A stretch of 64,000 nt of DNA, taken from contig NZ_JAGIAS010000006.1 in NCBI RefSeq assembly GCF_017744695.1, positions 399,506-463,505 of the forward strand, read 5' to 3'. A program made the position numbers and the translations under genes. This stretch comes from Dyadobacter sp. (GTDB lineage Bacteria > Bacteroidota > Bacteroidia > Cytophagales > Spirosomataceae). The notes beneath the pieces were generated by a model. That model ran no database searches. It was not told the DNA's origin and saw only the letters and a program-made list of their open reading frames with translations. Shown one piece after another: positions 42,584 through 50,687 of this stretch. Numbering within the stretch: position 1 is the stretch's first letter; each line of letters begins with the position of its first letter.

Positions 42584-44302
42584 TTAATGCGAATCTCTCG
42601 TTACTTTATCGCCCGAGCCGCCTTTGAGGAAGTCAAGGTCGGCGCCTTCGTGCGCCTGCGTGACGTGGGCAATGTGCAGGTGCACGTAACCCCGATTGTA
42701 ACCCAGTTCGAGCGGTTTCCAATACTGCCGCCGGCGCGCGAGCTCTTCATCCGACACTTCCAGATGCAGCTTCCTGTTTTCCACGTCCAGCTCGATATAG
42801 TCACCGTCCTGAACCAACGCAAGGTTACCGCCCACAGCTGCTTCGGGTGACACGTGCAAAACAACCGTTCCAAAACCGGTACCGCTCATCCGGCCATCGG
42901 AAATGCGAACCATGTCGATCACGCCCTGTGCAAGCAGCTTTTTAGGTAACGACATATTGCCCACCTCCGGCATGCCCGGATAGCCTTTCGGGCCTACATT
43001 TTTCAAAACCAATATGCTGTTTTCATCCACATCGAGGTCGGGATCGTCGAGGCGAGCCTTGTAATCGTCGATATCCTCGAAAACGATCGCCTTGCCACGG
43101 TGCTGCATCAGTTCCGGTTTCAGCGAGGCTGAGGGTTTGATCACCGCGCCATTTTCGCAAAGGTTACCCCGCACGACGGCCAGGCCGGTCAGATCCTTGA
43201 TCGGTTCTTCCATCGTGCCGATTACCTCGGGATTGAAGCATTCCGCTGTCGCGCTGTTCTCGGCCATTGTTTTGCCATTGGCCGTAATCACCGACTGGTG
43301 CAATATGCTGCTCAGCTCCTTGATCACCACGGGCAAGCCTCCTGCATAATAGAAGTCTTCCATAAAATACCCGCCGGAAGGTTGTAGATTGAGCAACAGT
43401 GGCACTTTTTTACAGAGATCATTGAAATCATCCAGGTTCAAATCCACCCCAATGCGGCCGGCAATGGCGAGCAGGTGGATCACAAAGTTCGTAGACCCGC
43501 CAATCGCCGCATTAATCATGATTGCGTTCTCGAACGCTTCGCGGGTCAGGATCTGTGACAGACGGAGATCTTCTTTCACCATGTCCACAATGCGCCGGCC
43601 GGATAAATGCGCCAGCACTTTTCTACGTGAGTCGGCAGCTGGTATTGCCGCATTTTCAGGCAATGTGAGCCCGAGCGATTCGACCATACAAGCCATGGTG
43701 GAGGCTGTGCCCATTACCGCGCAGTGGCCATCGGAGCGGCACATGCAGGCTTCGGCGGTGTAGAGTTCTTCTTGCGTGAGCTCGCCTTTGCGGTGCATTT
43801 CGCTGAAACGCCACACGTCGCTGGTAGCGATGGTTTTGCCACGGTAGCGGCCTGTGAGCATCGGCCCACCGGAAACCACGATCGTGGGAATATCCACGCT
43901 AGCTGCGCCCATGACGAGCGAAGGCGTTGTTTTATCGCAGCCGCAAAGCAGCACCACACCGTCGATCGGGTTGGCGCGGATGGATTCTTCCACGTCCATA
44001 CTTGCCAGGTTGCGGTAGAGCATTGCGGTGGGTTTGATGAGCGTTTCGCCCAGCGACATCACCGGAAATTCGAGCGGAAAGCCGCCCGCTTCCCACACCC
44101 CGCGCTTCACCGATTCGGCCAACTCGCGGAAATGCCCGTTACAAGGGGTCAGCTCCGAAAATGTATTACAAATGCCGATCACCGGCCTTCCTTCAAATTC
44201 ATCAGAGGGATAGCCCTGGTTTTTCATCCAGGCACGGTAAATGAACCCGTCCTTACCCGACTTACCAAACCAGCCTCTGCTACGCAACTTGTTTTCTTCC
44301 AT
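42584..44302 (-). CDS. IlvD/Edd family dehydratase (probable pentonate dehydratase)
   Basis: This 572-aa protein begins with RSRGWFGKSGKDGFIYRAWMKNQGYPSDEF, a start typical of the sugar-acid branch rather than biosynthetic IlvD. The iron-sulfur and active-site Cys positions appear as CNTFSELTPCNGH, LLCGCDKTTPS and CMCRSDGHCAVMGTASTMACM. Also seen are INAAIGGSTNFVIHLLAIA, and C-terminal RISDGRMSGTGFGTVVLHVSPEAAVGG. The family dehydrates L-arabinonate, D-xylonate or similar. Its operon partner SDR supports sugar oxidation to a 2-keto-3-deoxy acid; it could still be a true dihydroxyacid dehydratase, but no ilv genes are near. Confidence 0.85.
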   Translation of the reverse strand: MEENKLRSRGWFGKSGKDGFIYRAWMKNQGYPSDEFEGRPVIGICNTFSELTPCNGHFRELAESVKRGVWEAGGFPLEFPVMSLGETLIKPTAMLYRNLASMDVEESIRANPIDGVVLLCGCDKTTPSLVMGAASVDIPTIVVSGGPMLTGRYRGKTIATSDVWRFSEMHRKGELTQEELYTAEACMCRSDGHCAVMGTASTMACMVESLGLTLPENAAIPAADSRRKVLAHLSGRRIVDMVKEDLRLSQILTREAFENAIMINAAIGGSTNFVIHLLAIAGRIGVDLNLDDFNDLCKKVPLLLNLQPSGGYFMEDFYYAGGLPVVIKELSSILHQSVITANGKTMAENSATAECFNPEVIGTMEEPIKDLTGLAVVRGNLCENGAVIKPSASLKPELMQHRGKAIVFEDIDDYKARLDDPDLDVDENSILVLKNVGPKGYPGMPEVGNMSLPKKLLAQGVIDMVRISDGRMSGTGFGTVVLHVSPEAAVGGNLALVQDGDYIELDVENRKLHLEVSDEELARRRQYWKPLELGYNRGYVHLHIAHVTQAHEGADLDFLKGGSGDKVTRDSH

Positions 44303-44415
44303 TATTCGCCCTATTTTATGTCTAATCAGAAAAGGAGCCAGGGAGTAAAAACTAATTCCGGGTACCCTTTAAAATAAAAATCGTATATTCGGCTAACACG
44401 TGCCCGGTATTCTCC

Positions 44416-45666
44416 ATGCTTTTTTTTAGAAATTATAAACTGTTGCTTTTCTTGTATTTACAGTTGGCAGCCCTACCTATTTACGCACAGTACCATCCGG
44501 ATAATTTCATCGAAAAATTACTTAAAAAGCATCCGGAGCGCTTTTCGGCGATCCTGCAAAATCCGGAAAAATACAAGGTACAGGTGCTCTACACGAAGAT
44601 CGACCGAAATAAAAACAACGTCCCGCATTTTACTACGCACGGTTACCGGGTGAATACCGGCGAATATTTTTATCCGGCAAGCACGGTTAAGCTGCCGGCA
44701 GTAGCACTCGCATTTGAAAAACTGAACAAGCTGGGGATCGACAAGTATACGCCGATGTTCACCGATGCCGTGAGGCCGGAGCAGACTGCCGTGAAAGCAG
44801 ATACCAGTTCGGAAAACGGGTTGCCGTCGGTAGCGCATTATGCCAAAAAGATATTTCTGGCGAGCGACAACGACGCGTTCAACAGACTGTACGAATTTAT
44901 CGGGCAGCAGGAATTCAACGACAGCCTGCATAGCAAGGGTTTTAAGGACGCTCGCATTCTCCACCGCCTCGATTCGCCGATTGGGCCGGAGAATAATCGC
45001 TATACCAATCCTATCCGGTTTGAGAAGGATGGCAAGATCGTGTTTGAACAGCCCGCGAAGTATAATGAGAAGGAATACAACGCACCGGGGCCGATCATGC
45101 TCGGGCAGGGCTACATGAAGGACGGAGCGCTAGTGAACGAGCCGTTTGATTTTACCAAAAAAAACTTTTTCCCGCTTGAAGAACAGCACCGGCTGCTGAA
45201 AACGCTCTTCTTTCCTGATCAGGTGCCGGTGTCGCAGCGTTTTAACCTGACAGAGGACGATTACCGGTTTATGTACCAGTATATGTCGCAATTTCCCGTC
45301 GAAACGAGCTTTCCGGCAAGCTATACGGATGATTATTATGATGGGTTCGTGAAATTCCTGCTGTTTGGGGCTACTAAAACGCGCCTGCCGCGGCATATCC
45401 GGCTTTTCAATAAATGCGGGGATGCGTATGGCTTCCTGCTCGACAATGCCTACATCGCCGATTTTGAAAAGGGAATAGAGTTTATGGTAACTGCTGTGAT
45501 TTACTGTAACGAGGACGGCGTTTTCAATGACGATAAGTACGATTACGACACCGTGGGTTTTCCTTTTATGGCGAACCTGGGGAAAACACTCTTCGAATAC
45601 GAACTTGATCGCAAACGTCCGAACCGCCCCGATTTAAGCCGTTTTGAGGTGGAATATGATAAGTGA
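44416..45666 (+). CDS. Serine hydrolase, class A beta-lactamase-like fold
   Basis: This 416-aa secreted protein has a signal peptide (LFLYLQLAALPIYAQ). The nucleophile motif is Ser-Thr-Val-Lys in YPASTVKLPAVALAFEKL (about 94-97), followed by an S-D-N-like loop (FLASDNDAFNRLYEF). The KTG box region reads LFNKCGDAYGFL, with Cys instead of Thr. The protein is about 130 residues longer than class A enzymes. It may be a peptidase or esterase rather than a resistance enzyme. It is divergent from the ilvD gene. Confidence 0.75.
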   Translation: MLFFRNYKLLLFLYLQLAALPIYAQYHPDNFIEKLLKKHPERFSAILQNPEKYKVQVLYTKIDRNKNNVPHFTTHGYRVNTGEYFYPASTVKLPAVALAFEKLNKLGIDKYTPMFTDAVRPEQTAVKADTSSENGLPSVAHYAKKIFLASDNDAFNRLYEFIGQQEFNDSLHSKGFKDARILHRLDSPIGPENNRYTNPIRFEKDGKIVFEQPAKYNEKEYNAPGPIMLGQGYMKDGALVNEPFDFTKKNFFPLEEQHRLLKTLFFPDQVPVSQRFNLTEDDYRFMYQYMSQFPVETSFPASYTDDYYDGFVKFLLFGATKTRLPRHIRLFNKCGDAYGFLLDNAYIADFEKGIEFMVTAVIYCNEDGVFNDDKYDYDTVGFPFMANLGKTLFEYELDRKRPNRPDLSRFEVEYDK

Positions 45667-45668
45667 TT

Positions 45669-46064
45669 TTAGCGGGTTTTGAACTTCAACCGCGGTGCAA
45701 TCTGGCAAATGTAGAGGTTGATCAGGTGGCCGATAATCAGCAAACCCGACCCCGCATAACCCAGCCAGGAGAATACCTGATGACGACCTTCAAAGACCAA
45801 TGAGACTGCGAAGATGGCCAATGCGCCCCAAAGGAGAATGCGGAGCGGTGTGGAACGGTGGTCGCGTGTGGCGTAGTAGACCGCAATACCGTTGATAAGG
45901 ATAAACAGGTAATCCAGCGAAATGAGGCCGATATGCGCGTGGTTATGTGTCGCAACCGACGAACCTATCGCCAATGCAGGAACCAGTATGCAATGGATAA
46001 TGCACAACACGGATCCGAGAATCCCTATATAGTCGGCCCTGCCATGTGAGTGTACTGCTTTCAT
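45669..46064 (-). CDS. MerC-family membrane protein
   Basis: This 131-aa protein has four hydrophobic helices and the MerC-type metal site CIIHC in the first helix (GILGSVLCIIHCILVPAL), with His-rich loops (VHSHGRAD at the N-terminus, ATHNHAHIG). MerC is a mercury import protein in mer operons, but no MerR, MerA or MerT is near. Instead it is divergent from a Fur-family regulator and carries the same candidate operator as the TonB receptor at 49725, which suggests transport of a nutrient metal such as zinc. Confidence 0.75.
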   Translation of the reverse strand: MKAVHSHGRADYIGILGSVLCIIHCILVPALAIGSSVATHNHAHIGLISLDYLFILINGIAVYYATRDHRSTPLRILLWGALAIFAVSLVFEGRHQVFSWLGYAGSGLLIIGHLINLYICQIAPRLKFKTR

Positions 46065-46085
46065 TTCCTACATACAATAATGTTG

Positions 46086-46116
46086 CAAAAATAACATCCC
46101 TGGTTCGGACTTGCAA
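46086..46116 (-). promoter_or_regulatory. Predicted promoter of the MerC-like gene
   Basis: On the - strand TTG (complement of 46114-46116), a 20-nt spacer and TATTTTTG (46093-46086) match the -33/-7 consensus exactly. The -33 lies inside the palindrome at 46111-46127. Confidence 0.7.
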
Positions 46117-46127
46117 CGGGGTTGCAG
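46111..46127. promoter_or_regulatory. Candidate Fur/Zur-type operator at the MerC-like gene
   Basis: TTGCAAC-GGG-GTTGCAG is a 7-3-7 palindrome with one mismatch. A perfect version is at 49786-49802. It sits between the divergent MerC-like and Fur-family genes and could control both. Confidence 0.6.
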
Positions 46128-46177
46128 AATATTTTTGAGGTGCGGTTGCCCAATCCATGAAAGTGTAATCGGAATCC

Positions 46178-46209
46178 TTGGAATTTGAACCGGTTAGAAC
46201 TTAACTTTG
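46178..46209 (+). promoter_or_regulatory. Predicted promoter of the Fur-family gene
   Basis: TTG (46178-46180), a 21-nt spacer and TAACTTTG (46202-46209) fit the Bacteroidota consensus, 47 bp before the ATG at 46256. Confidence 0.55.
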
Positions 46210-46255
46210 ACGGGAAAGGTTTTAGAAGGGAGGAATTATTAAACTGTTGGAAACA

Positions 46256-46666
46256 ATGGACCAGTTAAGAGAAACGCTGAAAGTGCATCACCTGCGCACG
46301 ACTACGTGCCGCGAGGACGTGCTTTCAACATTTATCAATCGGAAAAACGCATTATCGCACGGAGATCTGGAAGGCGAGTTAGGAGAGAATTACGATCGTG
46401 TGACGATATACAGGACCCTCAAAACATTCCTCGAAAAAGGCATTATACACAAGGTCCTCGACGATGAAGGACTGCGCTATGCATTATGCTCGCACAGTTG
46501 TTCGGAAGAAAAGCACCAGCACGACCATATTCATTTCAAATGCAGCTCGTGCGGTGAAACCAATTGCCTCGAAAACCTGCACATCCCGGCGGTGCAACTG
46601 CCGGAAGGTTACCATCCCGAGCATTTCAATCTGCTGATACAGGGCGTTTGTCCCAAATGCAACTGA
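46256..46666 (+). CDS. Fur-family metalloregulator (probably zinc/Zur-like)
   Basis: The ATG at 46256 (MDQLRETLKVHHLRTTTCREDVL) is preferred to a TTG nine bases upstream. The 136-aa protein has the winged helix (ALSHGDLEGELGENYDRVTIYRTLKTFLEKGIIHKV), metal ligands in CSHSCSEEKHQHDHIHFKC, and two CxxC zinc sites (CSSCGETNC; GVCPKCN at the C-terminus). It is shorter than the second Fur-type protein at 60748. Its position between a MerC-like gene and a TonB receptor that share a palindrome makes a zinc-type repressor the best guess; the metal itself is not shown. Confidence 0.85.
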   Translation: MDQLRETLKVHHLRTTTCREDVLSTFINRKNALSHGDLEGELGENYDRVTIYRTLKTFLEKGIIHKVLDDEGLRYALCSHSCSEEKHQHDHIHFKCSSCGETNCLENLHIPAVQLPEGYHPEHFNLLIQGVCPKCN

Positions 46667-46668
46667 TT

Positions 46669-46744
46669 GTCACGCTGAGCGGCCCGGTCCGCCGGGCGGT
46701 CGAAGGCCGTTTCGGTACCGCGCTTCGACTCCGCTCAGCGTGAC
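46669..46744. repeat. Palindromic GTCACGCTGAGCGG dispersed repeat, copy 2
   Basis: This 76-bp element has the same ends as copy 1 (GTCACGCTGAGCGG...CCGCTCAGCGTGAC) and an inner GGTCGAAGG and CGCTTCGACT. It begins 2 bp after the stop of the Fur-family gene, before the convergent lipoprotein gene. Confidence 0.8.
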
Positions 46745-46758
46745 AGTGCATTCTAGTT

Positions 46759-47313
46759 TTACTTCACTTTCAATATAAAATCCAGATTCACATCGTCGCT
46801 GCCGGGCGTAGGAGTGCCGTTTTTGGCGCCGGGCTGATGGCGTAGCTGTACTTTCAATTTGCCGTCACCTGCCGCGCCGGTTTTGGCGGAGCCCGTGAGA
46901 CCAATCGGATAATTGTTCTTGTCCTTATCGCCGTAAGTGTAGGTCAGCAATGCCGCAGGGGTGGGCGTGTATACAAACAGGTGCTCGTCGGACTCTTTTT
47001 CCACTTCCTTGGTAATATCATCCACCGGTGATTTACTCTCGTCGAGCAGTTCGATAGCCAACGTATAGGTCGTATTCGGTTTCAGCGAAATAGTATCGAA
47101 TTTAGTGGGCGCATTGCCACCGTCGCCGTCGGCATCCTTGTAGGAAAAAGTGCTGACATTGGACGTGCCCTGCTCGGTGAATTTCAATGTCACGGAGGTG
47201 ATCAGTTCATTTTCATCGTCCGGTTCTACTGCCTCCCCCGAATCTTTACATTGCACAAAGACGGTTGTCATCGCGGCGAATAGCATCCAGGTTAGCTTAC
47301 GGTTCATTTTCAT
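46759..47313 (-). CDS. Lipoprotein partner of a TonB-dependent receptor
   Basis: The protein has 184 aa with a lipoprotein signal (WMLFAAMTTVFVQC) and then an acidic linker (GEAVEPDDENELI). The body is beta-rich with SVTLKFTEQGTSNVSTFSYKDADGDGGNAPTKFD, LKPNTTYTLAIELLDES, and an acidic helix EVEKESDEHLFVYTP. This pattern is known from Bacteroidota lipoproteins next to zinc-type TonB receptors, but its function is not established. It starts 81 bp after the TonB receptor and is probably co-transcribed with it. The gap contains two tandem GGGCTTCGT(T/C)AAGC units. Confidence 0.65.
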   Translation of the reverse strand: MKMNRKLTWMLFAAMTTVFVQCKDSGEAVEPDDENELITSVTLKFTEQGTSNVSTFSYKDADGDGGNAPTKFDTISLKPNTTYTLAIELLDESKSPVDDITKEVEKESDEHLFVYTPTPAALLTYTYGDKDKNNYPIGLTGSAKTGAAGDGKLKVQLRHQPGAKNGTPTPGSDDVNLDFILKVK

Positions 47314-47394
47314 ACGTAATAGGTTTAAGTACTATATCAAAATTCATTTTTGGGCCGGGCTGCGGCCAGTCGGGCTTCGTTAAGCCGGGCTTCG

Positions 47395-49725
47395 TCAAGC
47401 GCCAAACTTCCATTTCAGGCGGAGGGAAGCATTGCGCCCCATATCGTCGGCATAATAACGGAAACGGTTCAGGTAATCCCTGTAAACGGTATTGAACAGG
47501 TTCTGCACATTGATACCGATTTCCAGCTGTTGTTTTTCTGAAACTTTCAACGACGCGCCGGCTTGCAGGCTCCACAGCGAATAACCTTTCGGCGGCGGCA
47601 GGAAGTCGCTGTTGGCAGGGACGCGCTTTTGTTCGGCTACCAGCAGGTTTCCAATTGAAATAAACCCATCCTTCCATTTGCCACGATCGGCGAGCTGGTA
47701 TTTCAATGTATTATCCAACCGGTTCGGCGGGATCATGACCAGGTAGCCGTCGTTGCGCTCGTCGTACACGCGTAGGTACGTGAGCTTGCTTGAAACGGTG
47801 GTGCGTTTTACAAATTCCCAGCTTCCCGAAATGTCGATGCCTTTAAAGGAAGCGTCGGTTTGAGTGTATTTGAAATAGGGGAATGCGCCGCGGATTGTCA
47901 GAATGGGCTCTGGTTGTGGTTTTAGGTAGATAAAATCAACAATGTAATTGTAATAAGCGCCTACTTCCACGCTCCATTTCGGCGTGGCATATTTCACGCT
48001 CGCTATTGAATTGAGTGCTTTTTCGGGCTGCAAAGTAGCATCCCCTTGCTCATACGCGGCCGCGCCGTGGTGTACACCGTCGCTGAACAGCTCGCTCACG
48101 TTAGGCGCACGCCAGGCCGTACCTATGTTCACACGCGCGGAGAAACGGTCGGAAAAATTGCGTGTAGCACCTGCCGTTCCCGAAAAGTTACCGAAATCGA
48201 AATGGCCAGCGATTTTCTCCCGGTTCACGATCCGGTAGGTTTTCAACGTCCGGTAATCGTAGCGTAAGCCGGCTTCGAGCTCCCATTTGGCGGTCACGTA
48301 CCGTTCAATCCAGAACAGCCCTATGTTGAATTGGTTAAAATTGGGGATCAGCGGGCGGCCGCTCATGAGGTTGTATTGGTATAATGTGCTTACACCAACC
48401 TGCCCGCTGATTTTCCCGGCAAGAGGTTTGTGGTCCCAGACCACGTCGTTTGTCAATGAAGTGAGTTTAAATGTCAGTTCAGGATGGTTGAGCGCCGCTA
48501 TACTGTCGTTTCGCGGGCGGTGCAGGTCGAACTCGTTTCGGTTGTTGTACTGCCGCGCGATCGTCCACTGCAGCCGGTTGCCATCCCTGAAATGGTAGTG
48601 TGTTTCGGCTTTCAGCAGCTCGTGCGTCGCATTCTGGTTAGGCCGGTTAATGGCATAGCTGAACCCGGATTTGACGAACGGCTCGCCATTTTTGATCACA
48701 TTCAGTAAATCGGTAACACTGCCGATATGTGAGCCGGAGAAAATGCCGATCTGTGTATCGAACCGGCTGTAAAACACATCGATACCCAGGCCTTTATGAC
48801 GATACCCGGCGGCCAACGAGAAGTTGTTTTCACTAATGCCGGTATTGTCGAGGTAGTAATTCGGCGTACGGATATTCCCGCCGCGCTTGATCGTTCCCTG
48901 CGCCCGCCAACCGAAGCCCTTCACGAAGTTCAGTCCGCCCTGCACGGTTCCGGACAATACACCCTGTCTGCCATTGGAAAATCCTACCGCATTCAATTCG
49001 CCGGTAATGGGTTTGTCAACAGGCAGCTCCTCCGGTTCTACCAATATCACTCCGCCGATTGCATCCGAGCCGTAACGCACACCGGCAGCGCCCTTCACCA
49101 CCGATATTCTCGTCGCAATGAACGGATCTATTTCCGGCGCGTGCTCGGAGCCCCATTGCTGGCCTTCCTGGCGGATACCGTTGTTCATAATCAGCACGCG
49201 ATTGCTGTGCAGGCCGTGAATAACAGGCTTGGCGATAGATGACCCGGTTTGCAATGTGGTAACGCCGGTCACTCCTTTAAGACTCTCACCCAGCGTCTGG
49301 CCACGTGTTTTATCCAAATCGGCTCCTGAAATGGTGGTTAGCGGCTGCGATGAAGGCGCATCCGTGCGATGCGCTGTGATTTCCACATCTTTTAAATGCA
49401 CTTCCTGTTCAAGGAGGTTGAAGTTCTCCTCGTGTCCGGCCGTCAGGTCGATTTTTTGCTGAAATGGACTGTAACCGACAATGCGGCATTCCAGCGTATA
49501 GTTGCCCGGGCAAAGGTTCCGGAGCTCGTAACGCCCATTCTGATCGGTGAATACGCCGTTACTCTGCCCGACGATCAGAACGGTCGCGCCTACAATGGGC
49601 TGGCCGGTGTGTGTGTCCTTCACGACCCCTTTCACGAAGCATTCGCAAGCCGGTTTCTGGGCAAAGGCCGTCACCGAAAACAGCGATAGCAAGAGAATAA
49701 AGAGTGAAAATCGGACAGAAGGCAT
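47395..49725 (-). CDS. TonB-dependent receptor, probably metal uptake
   Basis: This 776-aa outer membrane receptor has a signal peptide (LFILLLSLFSVTAFAQ), an N-terminal carboxypeptidase-D regulatory-like domain (CFVKGVVKDTHTGQPIVGATVLI...VGYSPFQQKIDLTAGHE), a plug domain (PLTTISGADLDKTRGQTLGESLKGVTGV...NRVLIMNNGIRQEGQQWGSEHAPEIDPF), and a C-terminal barrel ending with LRLKWKFGA. The order and length fit ZnuD-like receptors. It has a promoter overlapped by a perfect palindrome shared with the MerC-like gene. Metal identity is inferred from the neighbouring Fur-family gene. Confidence 0.85.
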   Translation of the reverse strand: MPSVRFSLFILLLSLFSVTAFAQKPACECFVKGVVKDTHTGQPIVGATVLIVGQSNGVFTDQNGRYELRNLCPGNYTLECRIVGYSPFQQKIDLTAGHEENFNLLEQEVHLKDVEITAHRTDAPSSQPLTTISGADLDKTRGQTLGESLKGVTGVTTLQTGSSIAKPVIHGLHSNRVLIMNNGIRQEGQQWGSEHAPEIDPFIATRISVVKGAAGVRYGSDAIGGVILVEPEELPVDKPITGELNAVGFSNGRQGVLSGTVQGGLNFVKGFGWRAQGTIKRGGNIRTPNYYLDNTGISENNFSLAAGYRHKGLGIDVFYSRFDTQIGIFSGSHIGSVTDLLNVIKNGEPFVKSGFSYAINRPNQNATHELLKAETHYHFRDGNRLQWTIARQYNNRNEFDLHRPRNDSIAALNHPELTFKLTSLTNDVVWDHKPLAGKISGQVGVSTLYQYNLMSGRPLIPNFNQFNIGLFWIERYVTAKWELEAGLRYDYRTLKTYRIVNREKIAGHFDFGNFSGTAGATRNFSDRFSARVNIGTAWRAPNVSELFSDGVHHGAAAYEQGDATLQPEKALNSIASVKYATPKWSVEVGAYYNYIVDFIYLKPQPEPILTIRGAFPYFKYTQTDASFKGIDISGSWEFVKRTTVSSKLTYLRVYDERNDGYLVMIPPNRLDNTLKYQLADRGKWKDGFISIGNLLVAEQKRVPANSDFLPPPKGYSLWSLQAGASLKVSEKQQLEIGINVQNLFNTVYRDYLNRFRYYADDMGRNASLRLKWKFGA

Positions 49726-49771
49726 CGCGTTTGCGCCGGTAGCGGGTTACGTTCTTTTTGTTACAACGTTG

Positions 49772-49802
49772 CAAAAATAAGATCATTGCAACTTTGTTGC
49801 AA
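49772..49802 (-). promoter_or_regulatory. Predicted promoter of the TonB receptor gene
   Basis: On the - strand TTG (complement of 49800-49802), exactly 20 nt, then TATTTTTG (49779-49772). The -33 lies in the first half-site of the palindrome at 49786-49802. Confidence 0.7.
49786..49802. promoter_or_regulatory. Candidate Fur/Zur-type operator at the TonB receptor
   Basis: TTGCAAC-TTT-GTTGCAA is a perfect 7-3-7 palindrome between the -33 and -7 elements of the receptor promoter. The distance from palindrome to -7 is 6 nt here and 17 nt at the MerC-like gene, about one helical turn apart. Confidence 0.65.
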
Positions 49803-49887
49803 TTAAAATCACGAAGTATTTTCTCAAATTTTCAGCGGATTAGGTCCTTACATGTAAATTTGTGCTCCATTTTGCCGCATTGAATCC

Positions 49888-50646
49888 TTGTCCGACCTGC
49901 TTTTAACCAAAATTATGCTGATGCCCCCGCTCATTGCCGGGGTAACAATGGCCGTTCGTAAATGGGGCGAAGGGCTGGGCGGCTGGATCGGCGGGTTTCC
50001 GTGGGTAGCGGGGCCGATCTCTTTCTTCATCGCATTGGAGCATGGGGCCGCATTTGCGGCGTCTACGATCCCTTCCGCACTGCTGGGGTCGGTTGGTACG
50101 ATGCTCTTCGCGCTGGTATACGCGTCGCTTTCCGCGCGGTTGCGCTGGTTCCCGACGGTGGTCATCAGCTACGCGGCGTTTTTTGTGGTTGCGATGCTTT
50201 CGCTGGGACGGGATATTTCGCTCGCGGCAGGCGTAGGGTTGAACCTGGCGGTGCTGACGCTGGTCTTATATTTTTTCCCAAAACCTAAAACAAAGGCGGA
50301 GTTCAGGAAACAGCCTTCCTGGGATATTCCATTGAGAATGCTGGTGGCGACACTCTTTGTGGTTATCCTCACGCAAGCAGCCGACTATCTCGGCCCGACT
50401 TGGAGCGGGATATTGACGCCATTCCCGATAATGACTTCCACATTGGCGGTTTTTACGCATTCGCAGCAGGGTTCCGATGCGGCGATCAGAATCTTGTATG
50501 GTTTGCTGCTGGCGGGGTATGGGTTCGTCGCTTTCCTGATCGGCGTGGCGTGGCTGGTACCGCAAATGCCTATCGGTGCAGCTTATGGCATTCTGACGGT
50601 ATCCACCATGGTCGTGAATGGGATTACCATAAAAATGATCCGCTAG
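49888..50646 (+). CDS. Integral membrane protein of unknown function
   Basis: This 252-aa protein has about seven transmembrane helices (GGFPWVAGPISFFIALEHGAAF, LLGSVGTMLFALVYASL, VVISYAAFFVVAMLSL, LNLAVLTLVLYFF and others). The TTG at 49888 gives SDLLLTKIMLMPPLIAGVTMAVRKWGE, which completes the first helix; the next ATG (49915) would cut it. Conserved-looking loop RKWGEGLGGWIGGFPWVAGP. No transporter motif seen. It is divergent from the TonB receptor, so a link to the metal locus is possible. Confidence 0.65.
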   Translation: MSDLLLTKIMLMPPLIAGVTMAVRKWGEGLGGWIGGFPWVAGPISFFIALEHGAAFAASTIPSALLGSVGTMLFALVYASLSARLRWFPTVVISYAAFFVVAMLSLGRDISLAAGVGLNLAVLTLVLYFFPKPKTKAEFRKQPSWDIPLRMLVATLFVVILTQAADYLGPTWSGILTPFPIMTSTLAVFTHSQQGSDAAIRILYGLLLAGYGFVAFLIGVAWLVPQMPIGAAYGILTVSTMVVNGITIKMIR

Positions 50647-50687
50647 CCAGGCCAACGGATCATGCATTTCTATTAAAGCTTTTTAGC

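Noticed and set aside
44416..45666. Antibiotic-resistance beta-lactamase
   Set aside because: Length and the altered KTG box (KCG) do not fit class A enzymes, so only the fold is claimed.
45669..46064. Mercury resistance operon
   Set aside because: Only a MerC-like protein is present; no MerA, MerT, MerP or MerR.
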